Below are positions 27,612 through 37,393 of a stretch of 64,000 nucleotides of DNA, piece after piece. Origin of the DNA: Microbulbifer hainanensis (GTDB lineage: Bacteria > Pseudomonadota > Gammaproteobacteria > Pseudomonadales > Cellvibrionaceae); contig NZ_JACZCR010000010.1 of assembly GCF_014904735.1 (NCBI RefSeq), positions 103,057 to 167,056 on the forward strand, written 5' to 3'. Every line of letters begins with the position of its first letter. Position 1 is the stretch's first letter. A model generated the notes under the pieces. The model saw only the letters and a list, made by a program, of their open reading frames with translations, ran no database searches and was not told the origin of the DNA. The position numbers and the translations under genes were made by a program.

Positions 27612-30600
27612 TCACTGCAACAGCCTGGCCAGTGTCGGCTCCATTGACTCCGCCCAGATTTTGTAACCACGCGCATTCGGATGCAGGTGATCCGGCATTA
27701 TTTCCGCACTCAGTACGCCATTTTCGTCCAGGAACTTGTCGCCAATATTCAGGTAGAAAACGTGCTGGTTATCGGCGTAACCGGAGATGATCCGGTTGAT
27801 TGTCGCGTTTACTTTGCGCATCGGTGCGTCCGGCTGCTCCTCTCGCGGGAATACCCCCAGCAGCAGTATTTTGGTCGCCGGCAGCCGCTCACGCACTTCG
27901 TCGAGCACCTTGCGCACACCAGCCGCAGTTAGCTGCGGCTCGGTGAGCGACAGGCCGGTGTTGTTGGTACCGATCATCACTACCGCCACCTTGGGGTCGA
28001 TACCGTCCAGTTCACCGTGTTCGATGCGCCACAGCAGGTGTTCGGTGCGGTCGCCACCGTAGCCCAGGTTCACCGCATTGCGGTCGCCGTAATACTGTTC
28101 CCAAACCGGTTTGCCGCTCTTTTCCCAGCCCTCAATAATCGAGTCACCCAGCCACAACAGATCCACATTACCCTGGGCAAGGCGCTGTTGCTTTTGCTTG
28201 AAGCGCTCGTACCACCAACCCTTGGACCAGTACTCGTGGCGCGAAACCGGCGTGGTCGTCAATTTGTGGTAATCGGGACAGGTCTCGTTGGCGTCGCCTT
28301 TGCGGTCGAAACGGACATTGGCCACTTCCAGTTCACCCACACCACCGGCAAGCAGTTCAAATGGCACGTTTATCGACTTGAAATCGTCCCCGTCGTGGAC
28401 AAAGCAGCTCAGGTTGAAGCTTTTGTGCTGCCAGCCCTTGCTGGCCATAGCGCGGGCCGGCAACGTGTAGTCGAGGCGCCGCTCGCAGTTCTCCCCACAT
28501 TTCATGACCAGGGCCAGGTCCGCCTTGGCCAGATCCTCCACCTTGAGGTCGAACGACAGGGTGCCCTTATCGATAAAGCGCGACAGGTCCAGCGGCTCGC
28601 CGTACTGGATACTCAGCCCCGCCAGCCAGGTGTCGTGCCAGCGCATGCGCAGCGCGTCCTCCTGGCGGTCCTTGTCGGTGGCCTCAACTGTGACCCGACC
28701 ACTCGGCAACTTGGCGAAAGCACCGCTCAACATCTGGTTCTGTTCGAAGTCGCGCAGGCTTACGCCCCAGGGCTGCAGTGGACGGCCCGCATACAGGTCG
28801 ATCCGCTCCGGCTGGCCGCGAGTCACACCGGGCACTTTTTCCGCGAGCCTGGCCGGGCCCTGTTGAGTGGATGCGTAATTCAGTCCGTAACCGTAAACAA
28901 ATAGCGGCTGGTAATCCTGCTGTCCAATATTGAGTTTTGCCTGCAGTGGTAATTTCGGCCAGGAAAACGAAAGCTTGCCGTGGAAGTCGTGATTTGGCTT
29001 TCCATCGGTGCCGGCCAGAAGCACATCGGCAATACCCTCGCCCTCAGTACCCGGCAGCCAGGCTGCGACAAAGGCATCGGACGCATTCAACTCCGGATTG
29101 ACCCACAGCGGGCGACCGGAGAGAAAGACTGAAACTACCGGAATACCCCTGGCCTTGAGTGATTTGAGCAGAGTAAGACTCTTCTTGTTACCGGCTTCGA
29201 ATTCCAGCGTGTTGCGATCACCCATACCTTCTGCGTAGGGCTGTTCGCCGAACACCACCACGGCGACATCCGGCTTGTGCTTGAAATTGCCATCGGGTGC
29301 GAGTTCGACACTGCCGCCCGCTTTTGCAACTGCACGCCTGATCCCCGCATAAATGGACGTTGCGTTGGGAAACTTGTCGTTGGGAATACCGGCACCCTGC
29401 CAGCTGACACTCCAGCCACCGGACTGCATGGCAATACTGTCGGCACCGGGGCCGGCAACGAGGATATTCTGCCTGGGATTGAGTGGCAGCAAGCCGTGAC
29501 GGTTTTTTAACAGAACCAGGCTTTCGCGCACGGCGCGCCGCGCGAGTGCGCGGTGTTCGGCACCGCCGACGATCTTTGCTTGTCCTGATAAAACCCGCTC
29601 GGAAGGTTTGCTGTCGAACAGGCCCGCGCGCAGCTTGACGCGCAAAATGCGACCCACGGCGTCGTCCAGCCGCGCCATGGAAATTTCACCGGCGCGCACC
29701 TGTGCCAGGGTGTTCCTGATCATCGCCTTCCAGTCGTAGGTAACCATCAATAGATCGATGCCGGCGTTAATTGCCTGCGCACAACTATCGTTGGTGCAGC
29801 CTGGCACCTGACCGTGGCCGTTCCAGTCGCCCACGACGAGGCCGTCAAATCCCATGCGCTTTTTCAATACATCGGTGAGCAGGTATTGATTACCGTGATT
29901 TTTTTCGCCGTTCCAGGACGAAAAGCTGGCCATGACCGTCTGCACACCGGCCTTGATGGCGGGGGGGTAGCCAGCATTGTGGATGCCGACCAGCGTATGC
30001 TCGTCAATCTGCGCATTTCCCTGGTCGTCGCCACCGGCCGTACCACCATCGGCGAGAAAGTGTTTCGCGGTGGCAATCACGTGATGCTGATCGAGAAATC
30101 CCACATCACCCGGCCGGCCGCCTTGCAGCCCTTCTACCATGGCGCTGGCATATTCGCGTACCAGGTCAGGATTTTCGCTGTAGCTTTCGTAGGTTCGCCC
30201 CCAGCGATCGTCCCGGGCTACGGCCAGTGTCGGCGCAAACACCCACTCAACGCCGGTGGTACGCACTTCCTCAGCGGTAGCGCCGCCGATAGCCTGCACC
30301 AGCTGCGGGTCTCGTGCAGCGCCGAGACCGATATTGTGCGGGAACAGCGTGGCACCGATGAGGTTACCGTTACCGTGAACTGCATCGGTCCCCCAGAATA
30401 CCGGTATCGGTGTACGGCCACCGCTGCCGTCCATCGATGCATCGTAGAAGGCATCGGCCAGCGCAACCCAGTCCGCCGCAGTCGCATCGGCCTTGCGTTT
30501 CGGCATGGAACCGCCACCGTTCAGTACCGATCCGATGTGATATTTTCGCACCTCCTCAGGCGTAATCGACTGGATTTCCGCCTGCATGATCTGCCCGACT

Positions 30601-30797
30601 TTTTCTTCCAGCGTCATCTTGCTAAGCAGTGTCTGTACGCGCTGTTCGATGTTCGGATTTTCGGCGGGGCTGGAAACCTGCGGCCACAGCTCTATCTGGT
30701 GGTCTGGCGCTGCGGCGAATGACACTGCCGCAGGCAGTAACAGTACGACGGTGAAAATTGCGGAGAGTTTTCCGGTTGCCCGAATTGTTTTTTTCAT
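27612..30797 (-). CDS. GH3 beta-glucosidase fused to a C-terminal SGNH/GDSL esterase
   Basis: A 1061-residue exported protein (signal peptide about residues 1-29). Residues about 45-640 are a complete GH3 with nucleophile Asp in VVGDWNGH, and about 650-830 a beta-sandwich shared with the neighbouring GH3. Residues about 850-1061 are an added SGNH hydrolase: block I Ser in LGDSIIEGW, block II Gly in NLGYGGDRTEH, block III Asn in MIGTNNT and the Asp/His pair in DHLHPN. All esterase catalytic residues are intact, so both halves may be active. A single chain could deacetylate an oligosaccharide and then remove its terminal glucose. It lies 92 bases behind a sugar-acid dehydratase gene in the minus-strand block. 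Confidence 0.92.
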   Translation of the reverse strand: MKKTIRATGKLSAIFTVVLLLPAAVSFAAAPDHQIELWPQVSSPAENPNIEQRVQTLLSKMTLEEKVGQIMQAEIQSITPEEVRKYHIGSVLNGGGSMPKRKADATAADWVALADAFYDASMDGSGGRTPIPVFWGTDAVHGNGNLIGATLFPHNIGLGAARDPQLVQAIGGATAEEVRTTGVEWVFAPTLAVARDDRWGRTYESYSENPDLVREYASAMVEGLQGGRPGDVGFLDQHHVIATAKHFLADGGTAGGDDQGNAQIDEHTLVGIHNAGYPPAIKAGVQTVMASFSSWNGEKNHGNQYLLTDVLKKRMGFDGLVVGDWNGHGQVPGCTNDSCAQAINAGIDLLMVTYDWKAMIRNTLAQVRAGEISMARLDDAVGRILRVKLRAGLFDSKPSERVLSGQAKIVGGAEHRALARRAVRESLVLLKNRHGLLPLNPRQNILVAGPGADSIAMQSGGWSVSWQGAGIPNDKFPNATSIYAGIRRAVAKAGGSVELAPDGNFKHKPDVAVVVFGEQPYAEGMGDRNTLEFEAGNKKSLTLLKSLKARGIPVVSVFLSGRPLWVNPELNASDAFVAAWLPGTEGEGIADVLLAGTDGKPNHDFHGKLSFSWPKLPLQAKLNIGQQDYQPLFVYGYGLNYASTQQGPARLAEKVPGVTRGQPERIDLYAGRPLQPWGVSLRDFEQNQMLSGAFAKLPSGRVTVEATDKDRQEDALRMRWHDTWLAGLSIQYGEPLDLSRFIDKGTLSFDLKVEDLAKADLALVMKCGENCERRLDYTLPARAMASKGWQHKSFNLSCFVHDGDDFKSINVPFELLAGGVGELEVANVRFDRKGDANETCPDYHKLTTTPVSRHEYWSKGWWYERFKQKQQRLAQGNVDLLWLGDSIIEGWEKSGKPVWEQYYGDRNAVNLGYGGDRTEHLLWRIEHGELDGIDPKVAVVMIGTNNTGLSLTEPQLTAAGVRKVLDEVRERLPATKILLLGVFPREEQPDAPMRKVNATINRIISGYADNQHVFYLNIGDKFLDENGVLSAEIMPDHLHPNARGYKIWAESMEPTLARLLQ

Positions 30798-30889
30798 GAC
30801 GATGATCTTTTAATTGTCAGCTTCGCTGATTCCGTTCAAGTCTTTATCGTTTATCTGGCTGGCGCGATTCTTCGGTGCGTCCGCCGGGG

Positions 30890-32686
30890 TCAATGTGAGT
30901 TGCGCGGTGTACCGTGGTGCTCGACGATACGCAGGTGCTGTGCCTCGGTGGCCATGTCACCGCCATCGGCAAGCTGTGTCACCGTATTGCGGTAGATTTC
31001 CTGCCAGGGTGTCTGGTTCACCAGCTGCTGTGGGTGCAGCTGGGCGCGGCGCTGCTGCAGCTGATCCGCGTCGATCAGTACGTCGACACGGTTGGCGTTC
31101 AGATCGATTTCCACCGGGTCATTCATTTGCAGCAACGCCAAGCCACCGCCAGCGGCAGCCTCCGGCGATGCATTGAGAATCGACGGGCTGGCAGACGTGC
31201 CGCTCTGCCGGCCGTCACCGATACAGGGCAGGCAGTTAATGCCGCGTTTGATCAGGTATTCAGGCGGGCGCATGTTCACCACTTCTGCCGAACCCGGGTA
31301 ACCGAGCGGTCCACAATTGCGGATTACCAGAATGCAGTTCTCATCCACATCCAGTGCCGGATCATCGATCCGATGGTGATAATCCTCCGGGCCGTCGAAC
31401 ACTATGGCGCGGCCGCGCAACACATTGGGGTGTGCCGGATTCAGCAGGTATTTATTGCGGAAGTCGTCACCGATCACCGATTTTTTCATGATCGCGGAGT
31501 CAAACAGATTGCCGCGCATCACTGCGAAGCCCGCGTTTTCCATCATCGGTGCGGTAACGGGGAAAATCACTTTCTTATTGAGAGAGACCTGGTCGCTGTA
31601 GTTTTCACCGATGGACTTCCCGCTGACGCTGCGACAGTCCCCGCTGGCAATGCCCGCGCGCAGCAGTTCGCCCATCACGGCCGGCACACCGCCGGCCCGG
31701 TAAAACTCTTCGCCCAGGTATTCACCGGCCGGCTGGCAGTTGACCAGCAGGGGGATCTTTTCTCCGTACTGCTGCCAGTCATCGATCGACAGTGCTACTC
31801 CCATATGATTGGCGATGGCCTGCAGGTGCGGCGGCGCATTGGTGGAACCGCCAATGGCAGAGCAGACGCGGATGGCGTTGAGAAAGGCTTCCCGGGTCAT
31901 GATGTCCGACGGTTTCAGATCCTCATAAACCATATCGACGATGCGCAGTCCGGTGTAATAGGAGATCTGCGAGCGCTCCTTGTAGGGAGCGGGAATGGCA
32001 GCGCAACCGGGCAGCGACATACCCAGCGCTTCGGCGAGGCTGTTCATGGTCAGGGCGGTGCCCATGGTATTGCAGTGGCCCGTGCTCGGCGCCGCAGCGG
32101 TGACATTGCGCATGAACTGCTCGTAATCGATATCACCGCGCGCGTAATCTTCCCGCGAACGCCAGATAATGGAACCCGAACCCACTCGCGTTTCTTTATT
32201 GTCTTTGCTGTCCCAGCCATTCAGCATCGGGCCGCCAGACAACACGATTGCCGGAATGTTGACCGCAGCGGCAGCCATCAGGGTCGCCGGTGTTGTCTTG
32301 TCGCATCCGGTGGTGAGCACGACGCCATCCAGTGGATATCCGTAGAGAATTTCTACCAGCCCGAGATAGGCGAGGTTGCGATCCAGAGCCGCGGTGGGCC
32401 GCTTGCCCATTTCGTGAATCGCGTGCACAGGAAATTCGAACGGCACGCCGCCGGCGTCGCGAATGCCATCGCGCACGCGCTGCGCCAGATCCATATGGTG
32501 GCGATTACACGGTGCCAGGTCACTTCCAGTCTGCGCAATGCCGATAATCGGTTTTCCCGACTGCAGTTCCTCGCGGGTGAGGCCGTAGTTGAGATAGCGC
32601 TCGATATAGATTGCAGTCTGGTCCGGCTGGCTCGGATCATTGAACCAGTCGGTGCTGCGGAGTTTACGCTTGGTATTTCGACTCAT
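30890..32686 (-). CDS. IlvD/Edd-family sugar-acid dehydratase (xylonate type), copy 1
   Basis: A 598-residue cytoplasmic enzyme. The ATG chosen starts MSRNTKRKLRS, matching the second copy; the longer frame upstream is not conserved. Cysteine ligands for the iron-sulfur cluster are seen in PCNRHH, TTGCDKTTPA and GHCNTMGTALTMN, and the Mg site in the family's usual places. Members turn D-xylonate or L-arabinonate (and sometimes galactonate or fuconate) into 2-keto-3-deoxy acids. It is a clear paralog of the gene at 35544-37346 over its full length, and both end in HGTPRNSH. Two such enzymes in one block suggest two acids, or the same acid under different control. Confidence 0.9.
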   Translation of the reverse strand: MSRNTKRKLRSTDWFNDPSQPDQTAIYIERYLNYGLTREELQSGKPIIGIAQTGSDLAPCNRHHMDLAQRVRDGIRDAGGVPFEFPVHAIHEMGKRPTAALDRNLAYLGLVEILYGYPLDGVVLTTGCDKTTPATLMAAAAVNIPAIVLSGGPMLNGWDSKDNKETRVGSGSIIWRSREDYARGDIDYEQFMRNVTAAAPSTGHCNTMGTALTMNSLAEALGMSLPGCAAIPAPYKERSQISYYTGLRIVDMVYEDLKPSDIMTREAFLNAIRVCSAIGGSTNAPPHLQAIANHMGVALSIDDWQQYGEKIPLLVNCQPAGEYLGEEFYRAGGVPAVMGELLRAGIASGDCRSVSGKSIGENYSDQVSLNKKVIFPVTAPMMENAGFAVMRGNLFDSAIMKKSVIGDDFRNKYLLNPAHPNVLRGRAIVFDGPEDYHHRIDDPALDVDENCILVIRNCGPLGYPGSAEVVNMRPPEYLIKRGINCLPCIGDGRQSGTSASPSILNASPEAAAGGGLALLQMNDPVEIDLNANRVDVLIDADQLQQRRAQLHPQQLVNQTPWQEIYRNTVTQLADGGDMATEAQHLRIVEHHGTPRNSH

Positions 32687-32918
32687 AACAGAAACTTCCC
32701 ACCCCCGATCAACGGCGCGTCCGGAAGCGGACGCAACACCATCCATTAATCGGTTAAATCATACAAATAAATTCTACGTACACTAATGCCGCTAGATCCG
32801 CAGAGACCATTACTGCAAATCCATGTGGCCACCCTGCTCTTCACCCGGGCCGCGACAAGCTTTCGCGGGCAGCGAAATTCTTTCAAAGCGGGCGGACAGC
32901 TTCCCTGCACTTTTCACG
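32687..32918 (-). other. Leader region of dehydratase copy 1 with possible weak operator
   Basis: A 232-base gap after the cytoplasmic GH43. It holds a small hairpin GCGTCCG/CGGACGC (32717-32734) and TTAATCGGTTAA (32746-32757), which resembles a degenerate form of the LacI-type palindrome. No real ORF is seen. A promoter for the dehydratase-GH3 genes would fit here. Confidence 0.4.
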
Positions 32919-33956
32919 TTATAAAGGCACGCTTTCTCCGGTTGCGGCGACACCGTGCCCATAGGGATCAATGGTGCGGATGCTGCCATCCGCGTTGTGC
33001 GTCAACGGTGTCATCTTCACCGAGCGCAAATGGGTCACACCGCCGGACAATATCGAATCGTGGTAGAAGAGATACCACTGCCCTTCCACTTCGCAAATGG
33101 AATGGTGTGTTGTCCAGCCGACCACCGGTTTGAGAATGACGCCGCGGTGGACAAAGGGTCCGTAGGGACTGTCTCCGGTCGCGTAACAAAGAAGATGGCT
33201 ATCACCGGTGGAATAGGACAGGTAATAGGTGCCGCGATACTTGTGCATCCACGGACCTTCGAAATAGCGGCGCTCGCTATCGCCGGCGAGCAGCGGCTCG
33301 CCGTGCTCATCGAGGATTAACACTTCCCGCGGCGCCTCGCAGAACTCCGTCATATCCCCGGTCATGCGGGCTATGCGCGGACCCAGCGCCGGTTCGTTCG
33401 CGGCGGGCTCCCCGTGTTCTTCGGCATAACCGTTGTCGCGGTACTTCTGCAGCTGCCCGCCCCAAATGCCACCGAAATACATGTAGAACTCGCCATCATC
33501 GTCGCCGAAGACGGCCGGGTCGATGGAATAACTACCTTCAATCGGCTGCGGTTGCGGCACAAAGGGACCAACCGGGGAATCGCCGATCGCCACGCCGATC
33601 TGAAAAATGTCGTCGCTGCGCTTGGCGGGAAAATAGAAATAATATTTGCCGTTTTTACACGCCGCATCCGGCGCCCACATCTGCCGCTCCGCCCAGGGTA
33701 CATCGCGGACATGCAATGCCGGGCCGTGATCCACCGCTGCGCTCCCCGGCGACTCCATCGAAAACACGTGATAGTCCTCCATCGCGAAGTGATCGCCGTT
33801 GTCGTTGAAGGCGATACCCGCCTCGATATCGTGGGAGGGGTAGATATAGATTTTTCCGTCGAACACATGGGCCGATGGATCGGCGATATAGATGTGCGTA
33901 ACCAGCGGCTCGGATATTGCCTTGCGCGCCAGTATTTCAAGATCCTGATTATCCAT
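32919..33956 (-). CDS. Cytoplasmic GH43 beta-xylosidase
   Basis: A 345-residue protein with no signal peptide and a single GH43 propeller: base Asp26 in YIADPSAH, Asp146 in SIDPAVFG and acid Glu233 in RYFEGPW. The start MDNQDLE is preferred because GGTGA lies 8 bases before it; an earlier ATG overlaps the transporter stop. It sits 14 bases behind a GPH-family transporter gene, so the pair forms an import-and-cleave unit for xylobiose-like or arabinosyl oligosaccharides. The released pentose would enter the Weimberg genes on either side. Confidence 0.9.
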   Translation of the reverse strand: MDNQDLEILARKAISEPLVTHIYIADPSAHVFDGKIYIYPSHDIEAGIAFNDNGDHFAMEDYHVFSMESPGSAAVDHGPALHVRDVPWAERQMWAPDAACKNGKYYFYFPAKRSDDIFQIGVAIGDSPVGPFVPQPQPIEGSYSIDPAVFGDDDGEFYMYFGGIWGGQLQKYRDNGYAEEHGEPAANEPALGPRIARMTGDMTEFCEAPREVLILDEHGEPLLAGDSERRYFEGPWMHKYRGTYYLSYSTGDSHLLCYATGDSPYGPFVHRGVILKPVVGWTTHHSICEVEGQWYLFYHDSILSGGVTHLRSVKMTPLTHNADGSIRTIDPYGHGVAATGESVPL

Positions 33957-33970
33957 TATTAACTTCACCA

Positions 33971-35446
33971 TCAAGCCGCTGCGCCCCGGCGCAGGCCGAG
34001 GTCAGATTCGATGCGGAATTCCAATTTTTTATTGATTTCATAGGCGAATAGCAACGCAATACCAAACAGGAAGGGCAGAGCTGCATAGACGCTGATCGAC
34101 AGACGAATTCCATTAACGGCGTCCGCATTCTGTACGGGCAACTGTGCATCGTAACCGTAGAGCGCGAGAATCCCCGCCACCAGGGCGCCCCCGACACTCA
34201 GCCCGACTTTAAGGCCGATGATCATCGCGGAGAAAATAATGGCGGTGGCACGACGCCCATTCTTCCACTCGGAGTAATCCGCCACGTCCGCAATCATCGC
34301 CCAGAGTAGCGGGATGGTGATGCCGTAGAAAAATCCATGCAGTATCTGCGCAATGAACACCAGCGCGATGGCCTGTGGGGAAAGAAAATAAAACGCGAGG
34401 ATAAACAGAGTAGAAACGAACAGGGCAAAGCCGAAGACATCGCGCTTGCCGAAGCGGTCGGCGAGTGGCCGAGACAGTCCGATACCGACAATCATCATCA
34501 GGATACCGCCGGCATTGAACAGACTAAATGCAGAAGTCGTCGGATCTTCCGGCCACTGGAAACCGCTCAGCCCCATGCCCTGAAGCGTGCTATTGAGTGC
34601 ATGTATCGCGCCATTGAATCCGACACTATCCAGAAAGTCGACGATCTGACTGGTGTCCAGGTAATTCTCGAAGTAGTAAACGTACATCCCCCCCTTCAGT
34701 GCCAGAGTGACAAATACCAGCACGGTCAGCACCAGCATAATGATCCAGGGGCGGTTCTTAAGCAGGTCACCGACATCTTCGAAGATACTCGAGCGCTGTT
34801 CCGGTGACGGCACAATCCGTTCGCGCGTCACCGCAAAAGTGATCAGCAGAAAAATCATACCGACCAGTGCAAACAGGGTCATGACGCGTTCGAAGCCTAC
34901 CGCTTTGTCACCGTCACCAAACAACAGGACCAACGGCAGCAGCAGCGCCTGAATAATAAACTGCGCGATCATCACCGCGACGAAGCGGTAGGAAGACAGG
35001 CTGTTACGCTCGGACATGCTACCGGTAAGGACTCCGCTCAACGAAGCGTAGGGGAGGTTGTTCGCACAGTAGATAACCACCAACAGCACATAGGTAACGA
35101 AGGCGTAAACCAGCTTGCCGCCCGGTGCCAGATCAGGAGTGCTGAACGCCAGCAGGGTCACCGCACCAAAGGGTACAGAAGTCCAGAGTATCCACGGGCG
35201 GAATTTCCCCCAGCGGGTGTGCGTGCGGTCGGCCAGCACACCCATCAGCGGCGTAAACAATGCGCCGACCATGCCACCGGCAAAAATGATGGTAGATGCC
35301 TGCGCTGCAGGTATCTGGTAGACGTCGGTATAGAAAAAGGCCAGAAAGGTCATCAGTGTCTGGAAGATCAGGTTGGCAGCCAGATCACCCAGGCTGTATC
35401 CGACTTTTTCCAGTACTGATAGTTTTCCTGCGGTAATCGTGTTCAT
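33971..35446 (-). CDS. GPH-family MFS transporter for xylosides/oligosaccharides
   Basis: A 491-residue inner-membrane protein with about 12 hydrophobic helices. It shows the glycoside-pentoside-hexuronide signatures: EKVGYSLGDLAANL near the N-terminus, ADRTHTRWGKFRPWILW, LPYASLSGVLT, and DVADYSEWKNGRRATAIIFS in the second half. The start MNTITAGKL is taken because the family begins this way; the upstream frame has no homology. It is co-transcribed with the GH43 behind it, and lies 97 bases after dehydratase copy 2. Cation symport of short xylo-oligosaccharides is the likely role. Confidence 0.9.
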   Translation of the reverse strand: MNTITAGKLSVLEKVGYSLGDLAANLIFQTLMTFLAFFYTDVYQIPAAQASTIIFAGGMVGALFTPLMGVLADRTHTRWGKFRPWILWTSVPFGAVTLLAFSTPDLAPGGKLVYAFVTYVLLVVIYCANNLPYASLSGVLTGSMSERNSLSSYRFVAVMIAQFIIQALLLPLVLLFGDGDKAVGFERVMTLFALVGMIFLLITFAVTRERIVPSPEQRSSIFEDVGDLLKNRPWIIMLVLTVLVFVTLALKGGMYVYYFENYLDTSQIVDFLDSVGFNGAIHALNSTLQGMGLSGFQWPEDPTTSAFSLFNAGGILMMIVGIGLSRPLADRFGKRDVFGFALFVSTLFILAFYFLSPQAIALVFIAQILHGFFYGITIPLLWAMIADVADYSEWKNGRRATAIIFSAMIIGLKVGLSVGGALVAGILALYGYDAQLPVQNADAVNGIRLSISVYAALPFLFGIALLFAYEINKKLEFRIESDLGLRRGAAA

Positions 35447-35543
35447 TATTATTTTCCGCCTCGTAATTACATCATCGCTGTCGGGCCGTCGGTGGGAAAG
35501 GTCATCGAATCCGGCCCAACAGAACCCTTTTACTCTGTGCCCA

Positions 35544-37346
35544 CTAGTGCGAGTTGCGTGGCGTACCGTGTCGCTCGACGATACGCACATGCTCCTCATC
35601 CAGTGCCATATCCGCCCCCTGCTCCAGCTGGGTGACGGTTTTTCGGTAAATTTCCTGCCACGGTGTCTGATTGACGATATTGGCCGGCTGTCTTTGAGCG
35701 CGTCGGCGGACCAGCTCCTCGTCATCGAGTATTGCGTCCACACGATTGCGATTCAGGTCGATCTCGATCTGGTCACCGCTTTGCAGCAGTGCCAGGTCGC
35801 CACCGGCTGCGGCTTCCGGTGAAATATTCAGGATCGAGGGGCTGGCCGAGGTACCGCTCTGTCGGCCGTCGCCGAGACACGGCAGGCCGGTGATACCCTG
35901 CTTGAGCAGATAATTTGGCGGGCGCATATTGACGACTTCGGCGGAGCCCGGATAACCGAGGGGACCGCAGTTGCGGATCACCAGCACACAGTGGGCGTCG
36001 ATTGCCAGGGCCGGATCGTCGATACGCTGGTGGTAATCTTCCGGGCCCTCGAAAACGATCGCGCGACCCCGGAAAACATTCGGCGACTGCGGATCGGAGA
36101 GATACTGCCGGCGAAAATCATCACCGATCACGGACTTTTTCATGATTGCGGTATCGAACAGGTTACCGCGCATGACTGCAAAGCCGGCATTTTCGCGCAG
36201 CGGTGCGTCGCAGCTGCGAATAACCTTGTCACTGCGCGGCCGAACGGCGCCGACATTTTCCATAATAGTTCGTCCATTGGCAGTCATGCAATTCCCGTCG
36301 AGCATATCCGTGCGCAGCAGCTCGCCCATGACCGCCGGCACACCACCGGCGCGATAGAAATCTTCACCCAGGTATTCGCCGGCGGGCTGGCAGTTCACCA
36401 GCAATGGAATCTTCTCGCCGTAATCCTGCCAGTCGTCGATCGAGAAATTGACGCCGACGCGGTTGGCGATGGCCTGCAAATGCGGCGGCGCGTTGGTTGA
36501 CCCGCCAATAGCCGAACAGACGCGCACCGCGTTGATAAACGCCGCGCGCGTCATGATGTCGGAGGGTTTCAGGTCTTCGAACACCATATCGACGATACGA
36601 CGACCGGTGCGGTAGGCCATCTGCGCGCGCTCGCGGTAGGTGGCGGGGATCGCGGCACAGCCGGGCAGCGACATGCCGAGCGCCTCGGCGATCGAGTTCA
36701 TGGTCAAGGCCGTGCCCATGGTGTTGCAGTGGCCGCTGGACGGTGACGAGTCGGTGACCTGCTGCATGAAACCTTCGTAATCGATATCGCCGCGGGCCAA
36801 CTGCTCCCGCGATTTCCAGATGATCGAGCCGGAACCCAAGCGCGTCTCGCCGTCGTCGCCACCCCAGCCGTTCAGCATTGGGCCGCCGGACAGGACAATT
36901 GCCGGGATGTTGACACTGGCCGCAGCCATCAGAGTGGCCGGAGTGGTCTTGTCGCAGCCTGTCGTCAATACCACGCCGTCGAGTGGATAGCCGTGCAGAA
37001 TTTCCACCAGCCCGAGATATGCCAGGTTGCGATCCAGCGCTGCGGTCGGGCGGCGTCCCTGCTCGGCAATGGGATGCACCGGGAACTCGAAAGGTATGCC
37101 ACCGACATCCCGGATACCCTCACGCACGCGTTTGGCGAGCTCGATGTGGTGGCGATTGCACGGTGTCAGGTCACTGCCGGTCTGGGCGATGCCGATAATC
37201 GGTTTGCCGGACTGCAATTCCTCGCGGGTCAGGCCGTAGTTCAGATAGCGCTCGAGATATATTGCCGTCTGATCCGGCTGCGATGGATCGTTGAACCAGT
37301 CTTCACTGCGCAGCCTGCGTTTTTTGTTCATTCGGTTAACCGCCAT
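35544..37346 (-). CDS. IlvD/Edd-family sugar-acid dehydratase (xylonate type), copy 2
   Basis: A 600-residue paralog of the enzyme at 30890-32686. It has the same cluster cysteines (PCNRHH, TTGCDKTTPA, GHCNTMGTALTMN) and the same C-terminal HGTPRNSH. The copies differ mainly around residues 370-400 (after GELLRTDM) and in the last 60 residues. It follows the semialdehyde dehydrogenase by 47 bases, so this copy is the more likely xylonate dehydratase of the Weimberg set. The start could also be the ATG five codons later (MNKKRRLRS), which matches copy 1 better; neither has a strong ribosome binding site. Confidence 0.9.
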   Translation of the reverse strand: MAVNRMNKKRRLRSEDWFNDPSQPDQTAIYLERYLNYGLTREELQSGKPIIGIAQTGSDLTPCNRHHIELAKRVREGIRDVGGIPFEFPVHPIAEQGRRPTAALDRNLAYLGLVEILHGYPLDGVVLTTGCDKTTPATLMAAASVNIPAIVLSGGPMLNGWGGDDGETRLGSGSIIWKSREQLARGDIDYEGFMQQVTDSSPSSGHCNTMGTALTMNSIAEALGMSLPGCAAIPATYRERAQMAYRTGRRIVDMVFEDLKPSDIMTRAAFINAVRVCSAIGGSTNAPPHLQAIANRVGVNFSIDDWQDYGEKIPLLVNCQPAGEYLGEDFYRAGGVPAVMGELLRTDMLDGNCMTANGRTIMENVGAVRPRSDKVIRSCDAPLRENAGFAVMRGNLFDTAIMKKSVIGDDFRRQYLSDPQSPNVFRGRAIVFEGPEDYHQRIDDPALAIDAHCVLVIRNCGPLGYPGSAEVVNMRPPNYLLKQGITGLPCLGDGRQSGTSASPSILNISPEAAAGGDLALLQSGDQIEIDLNRNRVDAILDDEELVRRRAQRQPANIVNQTPWQEIYRKTVTQLEQGADMALDEEHVRIVERHGTPRNSH

Positions 37347-37351
37347 TTTTC

Positions 37352-37374
37352 ACGGCGGGCCCGCAGCCCGCCGT
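37352..37374 (-). other. Intercistronic hairpin between aldehyde dehydrogenase and dehydratase genes
   Basis: Arms ACGGCGGGC (37352-37360) and GCCCGCCGT (37366-37374) around five bases. On the transcript it is followed by GAAAAATGG, with no U-run, so it is more likely to affect mRNA stability or ribosome access than to terminate. The dehydratase start lies six bases downstream. Confidence 0.5.
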
Positions 37375-37393
37375 CCGTCAGTACAATCCGCTC

